The translations under genes were made by a program, and so were the position numbers. A DNA stretch of 6,576 nt, taken from contig JAKQGD010000509.1 in the NCBI GenBank assembly GCA_029573365.1, positions 1 through 6,576 of the forward strand, given 5' to 3'. Source of the DNA: Bacteroidota bacterium (GTDB lineage Bacteria > Bacteroidota > Bacteroidia > Chitinophagales > Saprospiraceae). The notes under the pieces are model-generated. The model was not told the DNA's origin. It did no database searches and worked only from the letters and a program-made list of their open reading frames with translations. The first letter of the stretch is position 1; every line of letters begins with the position of its first letter. Below, in pieces: positions 1 through 5,795 of the stretch.

Positions 1-1011
1 ACCCTGGGCAAGGGCATACAAGCCGGACCGGGTGATTATACCACGTATACCGAACAGGACATCAAAGAAATCGCCAAGGTGCTTACAGGCTGGATAGATG
101 TGAGAAACAATCTGCCGATTAGATCCCAGTTTCAGGTGGTAAGGCATGACACCACAACCAAGCAGCTATCGCACAGATTTAACAACATTACGATACCCAA
201 CGCCGGGGCCGATGAATATAAAAATTTGATAGACATCATTTTCCAACGACCTGAAGTAGCTTTGTATATATGCCGAAAACTATATGTGTGGTTTGTCAAA
301 TCAGAAATAGACGAAAGCACCGAAACAGACATCATAGAACCTCTGGCTGACATACTCAGAACCTCAGAATACAACGTAACACCTGTGCTTAGAACCCTTT
401 TGGCCAGCGAGCACTTCTATGACGAATGTGTCAGAGGTGCGATAATAAAAAATCCGGTCGACTTCCTGTTAAATCCCGTAAATCAGTTTTCTGCAATCTT
501 TCCTGAGGACCCATCGCTTAAGCAGAGAGTATTTGGGGCTTTATACCAGACCACATTCGCCATGCAAATGGGTATGTACCAGGCACCTTCAGTAGCGGGA
601 TGGCAGGCTTATTACCAGGCTCCTAATTACTACAGATTGTGGCTCAACTCCACTTCCCTGCCATCGAGAAAATTGTTTACTGACGGCCTGGCCTCCGTAG
701 GTATTCCATTTGGTACATACCGTTTTAAGCTGGATGTCATAAACACCCTGGGTAAAATGCCTGACGCCGCAGATCCCGAAAATGTGCTCGACGAACTGAT
801 AAAAGTTCTCTTTTGTAAGCCTGTTGCTACCAATCAGAGAAATCAGCTCAGAAATTTCCTGGTGCAGGGTACTGGTGCTACGTCGTGGGCCAATGTATAC
901 AATGCCTATAAAAATGATCCGGCCAACGAAACCAAAAAGACACAGGTAACAAACAGACTTTTCCCGCTTGTAGTGTACATGATGAGGATGCCTGAATATC
1001 ATTTAAGTTAA
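1..1011 (+). CDS. DUF1800 family protein, C-terminal part (5' end outside window)
   Basis: The reading frame is open from the first base and ends at TAA 1009-1011, giving 336 residues; the N-terminal part lies upstream. The GTG at 79 is only an internal valine, because the conserved motif TEQDIKEIAKVLTGW (residues 17-31) spans it. Other DUF1800 hallmarks seen are HD near residue 49, ICRKLY (about 90-95), LLASEHFYD (133-141), IIKNPVDFLL just after it, and a GW-containing segment followed by a tryptophan-rich stretch in the last third. The family is large and of unknown biochemical function. It is typically encoded directly before a DUF1501 protein, as here (37-base gap, same strand, so probably co-transcribed). 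The visible C-terminus ends in EYHLS and has no T9SS sorting domain, unlike its partner. Family assignment is firm; the role is unknown. Confidence 0.9.
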   Translation, partial: TLGKGIQAGPGDYTTYTEQDIKEIAKVLTGWIDVRNNLPIRSQFQVVRHDTTTKQLSHRFNNITIPNAGADEYKNLIDIIFQRPEVALYICRKLYVWFVKSEIDESTETDIIEPLADILRTSEYNVTPVLRTLLASEHFYDECVRGAIIKNPVDFLLNPVNQFSAIFPEDPSLKQRVFGALYQTTFAMQMGMYQAPSVAGWQAYYQAPNYYRLWLNSTSLPSRKLFTDGLASVGIPFGTYRFKLDVINTLGKMPDAADPENVLDELIKVLFCKPVATNQRNQLRNFLVQGTGATSWANVYNAYKNDPANETKKTQVTNRLFPLVVYMMRMPEYHLS

Positions 1012-1390
1012 GCTTACCATTATTCACAAATAAATTATCGTTCAGAAAATGAAACGCAGACAGTTTTTACAGACCGGTTCACTGGTATCGCTCCCTGTAT
1101 TATTCGGCGGACTGGAACTCTCGGCCATTACAAGGTCAGCACTTTTTGGTATGGTGAATAATGGTAATGACAGGGTTCTCGTGCTTATACAGCTCAACGG
1201 CGGCAATGACGGACTGAATATGGTTATACCTATAGACCAATACCAGGGACTCAATGCCGTCAGGCCCAACCTGGTCATCCCTGAATCCATGGTCCTCAAA
1301 ATGAAAGATACGACAGGATTGCATCCATCGATGACAGGAATGCACACCATGTTCCAGGAAGAAAAACTGGCAGTGGTGCAGTCTGTGGGT

Positions 1391-1401
1391 TACCCAATCA
1401 G
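1391..1401 (+). other. Frameshift site in the DUF1501 gene (one base missing)
   Basis: The local sequence TACCCAATCAG reads Y-P-I-R in the upstream frame. One extra C or A in the CCCAA stretch would make it Y-P-N-Q and join the two conserved halves, restoring the motif NRSHFRSTDIW that is near-invariant in DUF1501 proteins. There is no canonical slippery heptamer here and no obvious strong stem just downstream, so programmed frameshifting is unlikely. Confidence 0.85.
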
Positions 1402-2343
1402 AACAGGTCCCACTTCAGGTCCACGGATATCTGGACTACAGCGTCTGAAGCCGACGAATTTCTGGCTACAGGCTGGGCAGGAAGGTATCTTGACAACAAG
1501 TTTCCAGGCTATCCTGATGCATATCCCAACAATGATTGTCCGGACCCTTTTGCCATCACCATCGGTGGTGTAGTGTCTGAGACCTGTCAGGGCATGGCCT
1601 CAAATTTCAGCTTTACACTTACTAGCAAGACATCTGTGCGACTGGTAGAGGAGACCGTAGCAGCAGCACCTGACGGCACCTGTTACAGTAATGAAGTAGA
1701 GTACATACGCAAAACCATAAAGCAGTCAAACGACTACGCCACCACCGTTCTGACAGCTTTTGACAAAGGTGCCAACATAGCCACTTATCCCGCAGACAAC
1801 AACCTGGCCAATCAGCTCAAACTGGTAGCCAACCTCATCTCCGGCGGCCTGGGTACAAAAATATATGTTGTCAATATCGGAGGATTCGACACCCACGCAA
1901 ATCAGGTACTCATCGGAGAGCCGGAAAATGGTGCTCACGCCACCCTCCTTAAAAACCTGAGTGATGCAGTCGCAGCTTTCTCAGCCGACTGTGCCGCCCT
2001 CGGCATACAGGAGCGGGTAGTAGGAATGACCTTTTCAGAATTTGGCCGGCAAATAATGTCAAACAATTCTTTTGGGACCGACCACGGAACAGCAGCTCCT
2101 CTTATGGTATTTGGCTCATGTGTCAATCACGGCATATATGGAGACAATCCCGAGATCACCTCAAATATTGCCCCTCAGGAAGGTGTGCCTATGCAGTATG
2201 ATTTCAGGTCAGTGTACGCAAGCCTGCTCATAGACTGGATGGGAGCTTCAGAAGCCGATGTCCGCAGCATCCTCTTTGAAGATTTCCAGAAAATACCTTT
2301 TATCAAGGACTGTTCTGCACCCACATCCACTACCGATCCGCTC

Positions 2344-2595
2344 CGTGAAATTGTGGCATCTGTCAACCCCAATCCTTGTACTGATTATTGTGTTGTAAGG
2401 TTTGAAAATACCGGCCATCATGTCAGGGTAAGTGTGCTCAATGCATTGGGGTCAGAATTGTCCATTCCTGTAAACAAAAACCTGGAAAAAGGACCTCATG
2501 AGATCCGTCTTGCAGCAGATTCCTTGGTGCCTGGCTCCTATTTTGTAAGGATAGCCGTCGACGACAGGGTCAAGACGCTGAAGTTTATCAGAATC
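2344..2595 (+). other. Type IX secretion system C-terminal sorting domain (type A-like)
   Basis: The last ~84 residues of the DUF1501 protein start near LREIVASVNPNP and run to KTLKFIRI. The layout matches Por-secretion tails: a VNPNP opening, an alternating beta pattern with VSVLNALGSEL in the middle, then IRLAADSLVPGSYFVRI and a final basic-hydrophobic strand (VKTLKFIRI). Such domains direct passage through the T9SS outer-membrane translocon and are then usually cleaved or exchanged for surface attachment. T9SS is confined to the Bacteroidota and close relatives, which makes this the strongest taxonomic clue in the window. Confidence 0.88.
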
Positions 2596-2671
2596 TGACA
2601 AGGTCTGAATAGATACTAATTAGGGTTTATTGTATTCGGCTACAGCCGTGTGGTATCAAAGACTGAGTGAT

Positions 2672-3427
2672 TTATTTGCTGCTTTCTATCAACTTTTGCA
2701 GGAATGGAGAAGCAAAAATGAAGTCGTGCAGCGTTTCATTCTGGTCCTGAAGTACTTCGTCTTTAGAGCCCTCCCACGCAAGCAGGCCTTTGTCCAGCAG
2801 GCAGATGTTTTCGCCTATTTCCATGACTGAGTTCATGTCGTGGGTATTGATGACTGTCGTTATATTATTGTCCCGGGTGATGTCCTGGATCAGCTCATCG
2901 ATGGTTATGGAAGTTTGGGGATCGAGTCCAGAATTGGGTTCGTCGCAAAAAAGGTAACGCGGATTGAGGACAATGGCACGTGCTATGCCGACTCTTTTCT
3001 GCATTCCGCCTGATATCTCCGAAGGGAATTTTTTATTGATGCCGCTCAGGCTCACCCTTTCCAGACAATAATTGACACGGTCTGTTTTTTCTTTTAGTGT
3101 CTGGGTGGTAAACATATCTAGCGGAAAGCGGATATTTTCTTCTATCGTCATGGAGTCAAACAAAGCATTGCCCTGGAACAGCATCCCTACCTTCATTCTC
3201 AGCTTACGCAATGTGTCCTTGTTGGCAGTCACCAGGTCTACGTCATCATACCAGACACTTCCTGAAGTAGGTTTGAAAAGGCCCACCAGAATCTTGAGCA
3301 AAACTGTCTTGCCTGACCCCGATTTGCCGATGACTAGATTTGTTTTTCCTGCTTCAAACGTAAAAGTAATGCCCTTGAGTACTTCCTGGTCTCCGAAATT
3401 TTTTACTATGTGTTCCGCTCTGATCAT
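2672..3427 (-). CDS. mlaF: Mla-type phospholipid ABC transporter, ATP-binding protein (MlaF-like)
   Basis: The 251-residue ABC ATPase has all catalytic motifs: Walker A GKSGSGKT (34-41), Q-loop FQGNALFDSMT (Q85), signature SEISGGMQKRVGIARA (136-151), Walker B YLFCDEP (158-164, E163 catalytic), D-loop SGLD (166-169) and H-loop histidine H196 in INTHDM. The SGGMQKR signature and the NSGLDP sequence are typical of the MlaF/Ttg2A group that powers phospholipid movement between inner and outer membrane. The ATG at 3427 is preferred because it begins MIRAEHIVKNFG like family members and lies 4 bases after the mlaE stop. An alternative in-frame ATG at 3454 would add nine residues and overlap mlaE by 23 bases. 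No Shine-Dalgarno is seen, so translation is probably coupled to mlaE. The gene is convergent with the DUF1501 gene across 73 bases. Confidence 0.93.
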   Translation of the reverse strand: MIRAEHIVKNFGDQEVLKGITFTFEAGKTNLVIGKSGSGKTVLLKILVGLFKPTSGSVWYDDVDLVTANKDTLRKLRMKVGMLFQGNALFDSMTIEENIRFPLDMFTTQTLKEKTDRVNYCLERVSLSGINKKFPSEISGGMQKRVGIARAIVLNPRYLFCDEPNSGLDPQTSITIDELIQDITRDNNITTVINTHDMNSVMEIGENICLLDKGLLAWEGSKDEVLQDQNETLHDFIFASPFLQKLIESSK

Positions 3428-3431
3428 GATG

Positions 3432-4178
3432 TTAGGCTGTAAGTATGAGGGCAATCACATAATCGGCCATCAATATGAGGATGTCACTGTAGACCACCGC
3501 CCGGGTGCTGGCTTCGCCGAGTTCGATGCTGCCTCCTTTGACAAAATACCCCTGATAACATGACACACTAGTGAGGATGTAGGCAAAAACAAAGGCTTTG
3601 ACAAACATCATAAACACATTGTAAGGTATAAAAAACGACCTCACGCCCTTTATAAACTCTGCTGATGTAAACAATCCTGTAGGAACACTGGAAAGATATC
3701 CTCCTATGATACCTATCAGGGCTGAAGCACTGACAAGTACCGGTATCATCAGCAATGCTGCTATGATTTTGGGCATAACCAGATAGGCAGAAGTATTGAC
3801 ACCCATGATGTCCATGGCATCTATGTGCTCTTTCTGCCGCATACCACCGAGCTCCGCGGCCATATTGCTGCCCACCTTGCCTGCAAGCACCAGACAGGTA
3901 ATCGTAGGTGCCAGCTCTATAATCTCCATGTCCCTGACTATGTAACCGATGTAGTATGGTGGAATAAGAGTGCCCTCCATCTGGTAGTAAAACTGCACCA
4001 CAGTCACCGCACCGATAAATATCGAAATCAGGAATACGATGGGAAACGAACCAATGCCTATATCGTACATCTGCCTGATCGTCTCCTTGTAATACATGGC
4101 GTGGCTCTCAGGCTTTTTGTAAATCTGACTGTGCCAAAGTATATAAGTCCCGAAGTGGTGAAACAACCTTAAATTCAT
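3432..4178 (-). CDS. mlaE: Mla-type phospholipid ABC transporter, permease (MlaE-like)
   Basis: This is a membrane protein of about 248 residues with the MlaE/DUF140 core. A first hydrophobic segment (about residues 42-65) contains FPIVFLISIFIGAVTVVQF. Next comes the family signature IIELAPTITCLVLAGKVGS (about 86-104) continuing into NMAAELGGMRQKEHIDAM (105-122) and a MGVN turn. Hydrophobic segments follow at about 136-162, 188-207 and 232-248. It forms the inner-membrane channel partner of MlaF. The ATG at 4178 (MNLRLFHHFG) is chosen. The frame stays open up to a TTG at 4244, but those extra 22 residues are basic, fit the family poorly, and overlap a promoter-like box. First gene of a two-gene operon; mlaF follows after 4 bases. 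No mlaD is visible in the window. Confidence 0.9.
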   Translation of the reverse strand: MNLRLFHHFGTYILWHSQIYKKPESHAMYYKETIRQMYDIGIGSFPIVFLISIFIGAVTVVQFYYQMEGTLIPPYYIGYIVRDMEIIELAPTITCLVLAGKVGSNMAAELGGMRQKEHIDAMDIMGVNTSAYLVMPKIIAALLMIPVLVSASALIGIIGGYLSSVPTGLFTSAEFIKGVRSFFIPYNVFMMFVKAFVFAYILTSVSCYQGYFVKGGSIELGEASTRAVVYSDILILMADYVIALILTA

Positions 4179-4209
4179 CCTGAATGCTGTCTGTCTGCCC
4201 TTGTTAATC

Positions 4210-4231
4210 GACCGTCTGAATAATAACGGTC
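4210..4231. repeat. Perfect 6-bp inverted repeat in the mlaE leader
   Basis: GACCGT (4210-4215) and ACGGTC (4226-4231) are perfect reverse complements separated by 10 bases. The repeat lies between the candidate mlaE promoter and the mlaE ATG, so it would form a hairpin near the 5' end of the mlaEF leader. It could also be an operator shared with the divergent dehydrogenase gene. A 6-bp match of this kind can occur by chance. Confidence 0.35.
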
Positions 4232-4260
4232 TGACAAAAAACAAAATTAACTTAACTTGG
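4230..4260 (+). promoter_or_regulatory. Weak candidate promoter for the SDR gene
   Basis: TCTG (4230-4233), 19 bases, then TAACTTGG (4253-4260) resembles the Bacteroidota TTTG-N19-TAnnTTTG promoter with one mismatch in each box. It would start transcription about 25 bases before the ATG at 4292. It overlaps the candidate mlaE promoter on the other strand, so the two genes may share a compact divergent control region. Confidence 0.25.
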
Positions 4261-4277
4261 TTTCAAATTAACACAAA
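4242..4277 (-). promoter_or_regulatory. Candidate Bacteroidota-type promoter for mlaEF
   Basis: On the minus strand TAATTTTG (4249-4242) matches the Bacteroidota -7 consensus TAnnTTTG exactly. A TTTG (4277-4274) lies 24 bases upstream, slightly longer than the usual 17-23 spacing. Transcription from here would start near 4235, giving a leader of roughly 55 bases before the ATG at 4178, and would exclude the TTG at 4244 as a start. The region is AT-rich, so a chance match is possible. Confidence 0.4.
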
Positions 4278-4291
4278 AAGCACCAATATTC

Positions 4292-4993
4292 ATGAATGTC
4301 GTCATCACAGGAGCCACCAAAGGCATAGGAAAATCCATAGCTCTCAGATTTGCTTCGGAAGGTTTTAATATCGCAGCCTGTGCCCGCAACAAGGGCGACC
4401 TAGACCACTTAAGCGATGAGCTAAAGGAAATAAATCCTGCCGTTGAAGTATATACCGCCCGGACCGATGTCAGCAAAAAGGAAGATGTTTATAAGTTTAT
4501 CAATGGCACTGTCCAGAAAATGGGCAGTATTGACATCCTGATCAATAATGCCGGAGTGTATTTGCCTGGGAAAATCACTGAGGAGGCAGAAGGCACTCTT
4601 GAAAAACTAATCGACACCAATGTTTACAGTGCCTACCACGCCACGAGGGCTGCCCTGCCCTTTATGGAAGGTGGTAAAAAGCCCCATATCTTCAACATTT
4701 GCAGCATAGCATCCATCATCGCATACCCCGGTGGAGGATCTTATACCATTTCCAAATTTGCCATGCTGGGTTTTTCCAAGGTACTCCGCGAGGAGCTGAA
4801 GCCGCAGGGTATTCGGGTCACAGCAGTCATGCCCGGTGCCACGTGGACTGATTCCTGGGCAGGCGTAGACCTGCCTCACGAACGCATCATGGAAGCGAGA
4901 GATATAGCCGACTCGATTTACAGCATTTACAGTCTGGGGCCGACAGCTGTTGTAGAAGAGATTATCATCCGCCCACAACTGGGTGATCTTTAG
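4292..4993 (+). CDS. Short-chain dehydrogenase/reductase (SDR) family oxidoreductase
   Basis: The 233-residue protein is a classical SDR of normal length. The Rossmann motif TGATKGIG spans residues 6-13; ARN at 31-33 with R32 suggests NADP(H) preference; D59 binds the adenine ring region in this family. NNAG is at 85-88. The catalytic tetrad N110, S138, Y151 and K155 (YTISK) is complete, followed by PG at 181-182. It should reduce or oxidise a carbonyl or alcohol group in the cytoplasm. The substrate cannot be told from sequence: the C-terminal substrate loop is short, and FabG-like or YdfG-like activity are both possible. It is divergent from mlaE. The upstream 20 bases are A-rich without a Shine-Dalgarno, typical of Bacteroidota starts. 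Nothing links it functionally to the transporter beyond adjacency. Confidence 0.93.
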   Translation: MNVVITGATKGIGKSIALRFASEGFNIAACARNKGDLDHLSDELKEINPAVEVYTARTDVSKKEDVYKFINGTVQKMGSIDILINNAGVYLPGKITEEAEGTLEKLIDTNVYSAYHATRAALPFMEGGKKPHIFNICSIASIIAYPGGGSYTISKFAMLGFSKVLREELKPQGIRVTAVMPGATWTDSWAGVDLPHERIMEARDIADSIYSIYSLGPTAVVEEIIIRPQLGDL

Positions 4994-5017
4994 GCCGGAT
5001 CAAGGTTTTAACTAAAT

Positions 5018-5042
5018 ATTTTATCATAAAATGTAATTTTTT
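5018..5042 (+). terminator. Possible AT-rich terminator after the SDR gene
   Basis: ATTTTAT C ATAAAAT (5018-5032) is a perfect 15-base palindrome that can fold as a 6-bp stem with a 3-base loop. It is followed four bases later by six T residues (5037-5042). The stem has no G-C pair, so it would be a weak terminator. It lies 25 bases after the SDR stop. The rest of the 115-base gap to the next gene is AT-rich with another T-run and shows no recognisable promoter. Confidence 0.3.
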
Positions 5043-5108
5043 AGCCCTTTTTTCGTCTTAATCTTTACAGATTCCGGCGACGGGCCATCACTAAAATATT
5101 AAGTAAAA

Positions 5109-5621
5109 TTGAGAATTTCAATTCTGACCTGTATCATCCTCTTTGTAACCACTTTTGTGAATGCCCAGATGTACAATACCTCCGGTGGCATAAGGATGGC
5201 CGACGATTTTGGTATCAACTTTGCCCAAAGAATTGCCAATAAAAACAGTGTGGAAGTCATCCTGCAACCGGGAACATTTACAGGCCACGAGATGTACGCG
5301 GCCTTACTTAGACAACATTACCCGCTGATTACAAAAAGGATTAATTTCTACATGGGTGCAGGAGTTTATGGCCGCAGACAGCCTCTTTCGTCCACTGACA
5401 CACCTGCCAAATCAGGTAACATGGGAGTGGCTTTGACTTTCGGCGGCGAACTAACCCTGGGCAGACTCAATCTTTCCACTGATTTTTTACCTCTCATGCA
5501 ACTGGGTGGCAGCGATAACAGGCGGTTTCAGACCACAAATGGTCTCAGCATCAGATATGTGATGTGGGGCAGAGAATCCGGCTTTAAAAAATTTGTCAAA
5601 AGGATTTTCAGAAAAAAATAA
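5109..5621 (+). CDS. Small secreted protein, probable outer-membrane beta-barrel (hypothetical)
   Basis: This is a 170-residue protein I do not recognise by name. Residues 1-19 form a Sec signal peptide (MRISILTCIILFVTTFVNA) with predicted cleavage before Q20, the N-A-Q ending common in Bacteroidota. The mature part alternates polar and hydrophobic residues in strand-like blocks: SVEVILQPG (47-55), INFYMGAGVYGR (78-89), MGVALTFGGELTLGRLNL (105-122) and LSIRYVMW (146-153). This suggests a short outer-membrane barrel. The C-terminus is very basic (FKKFVKRIFRKK), unusual for a barrel, which would normally end on an aromatic strand. The start is TTG at 5109: an in-frame TAA sits at 5100-5102, and no ATG occurs before the signal peptide. 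It stands alone, 115 bases after the SDR gene and 174 bases before the GH13 gene. Confidence 0.75.
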   Translation: MRISILTCIILFVTTFVNAQMYNTSGGIRMADDFGINFAQRIANKNSVEVILQPGTFTGHEMYAALLRQHYPLITKRINFYMGAGVYGRRQPLSSTDTPAKSGNMGVALTFGGELTLGRLNLSTDFLPLMQLGGSDNRRFQTTNGLSIRYVMWGRESGFKKFVKRIFRKK

Positions 5622-5631
5622 TCTTTAACTG

Positions 5632-5653
5632 TTCTGTTTATCTGATGACAGAA
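5632..5653 (+). terminator. Weak candidate hairpin after the hypothetical barrel gene
   Basis: TTCTGT (5632-5637) and ACAGAA (5648-5653) are perfect reverse complements with a 10-base loop, 10 bases after the stop codon at 5619-5621. The downstream sequence TAACTTTTATC has only a short T-run, so termination would be inefficient. The position right after a gene is the main argument for it. Confidence 0.25.
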
Positions 5654-5743
5654 TAACTTTTATCACACCGGTAAAAGGTGGTGTACATATAAGTCTATAA
5701 ATTCACAGGCAACATATAGAAGCATAACTCCATTGCAGTAGCA

Positions 5744-5777
5744 TTCGGAACCGCAATACCAAAATTGCGTACATTTG
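5744..5777 (+). promoter_or_regulatory. Candidate Bacteroidota-type promoter of the GH13 gene
   Basis: TACATTTG (5770-5777) fits the -7 consensus TAnnTTTG exactly. Upstream, TTCG (5744-5747) is a one-mismatch -33 box at a spacing of 22 bases. Transcription would start about 10 bases before the ATG at 5796, leaving a very short leader rich in A. The match of the -7 box is good; the -33 box is weak. Confidence 0.45.
5752..5769. repeat. Inverted repeat CGCAAT-N6-ATTGCG, possible operator of the GH13 gene
   Basis: CGCAAT (5752-5757) and ATTGCG (5764-5769) are perfect reverse complements around the spacer ACCAAA. The 18-base element directly abuts the -7-like box at 5770, where a bound repressor would block RNA polymerase. 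Sugar-utilisation genes are often controlled this way, but no regulator gene is in the window and a chance repeat cannot be excluded. Confidence 0.35.
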
Positions 5778-5795
5778 TCACAAAAAAATCCGGAG

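Larger units (their letters stand above)
1049..2598 (+). pseudogene. DUF1501 family protein with T9SS sorting domain, interrupted by a single frameshift
   Basis: ATG 1049 opens a 174-codon frame that stops at 1571-1573, but its last ~57 codons are out of register. From about 1396 the conserved protein continues one frame over to the stop at 2596-2598. Joined (…VGYP|NQNRSHFRSTDIW…) it gives about 516 residues. The N-terminus KRRQFLQTGS followed by a hydrophobic stretch resembles a twin-arginine signal, common in DUF1501 proteins. The body has LIQLNGGNDGLNM, GGFDTH (about 278-283), FSEFGRQ (329-335) and TDHGTAAP (344-351). These are typical of DUF1501, which is distantly related to the alkaline phosphatase/sulfatase fold; no substrate is known. 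The last ~84 residues are a type IX secretion sorting domain, so the intact protein should be surface-exposed or released. Only one lesion is visible and everything downstream looks conserved, so a sequencing or assembly error is as likely as true decay. Confidence 0.88.

Noticed and set aside
1391..1398. Programmed ribosomal frameshift in the DUF1501 gene
   Set aside because: TTACCCAAT does not fit the X XXY YYZ slippery pattern, and no strong downstream stem was seen; a plain deletion or sequencing error explains it better.
2637..2648. Small hairpin CGGC-TACA-GCCG between the convergent DUF1501 and mlaF genes, a possible bidirectional terminator
   Set aside because: The stem has only four base pairs with a 4-base loop, and neither strand has a T-run after it.
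3072..3563. 163-codon plus-strand open frame opposite mlaF and mlaE
   Set aside because: It is antisense to two well-supported genes and has no domain-like features.
4994..5078. GCCGGA just after the SDR stop and its reverse complement TCCGGC at 5073-5078
   Set aside because: Six matching bases separated by over 70 are expected by chance and form no plausible compact structure.
5665..5684. Inverted repeat ACACC…GGTGT in the gap before the GH13 gene
   Set aside because: Only five pairs, with several competing alignments through the neighbouring GGT repeats and no T-run.
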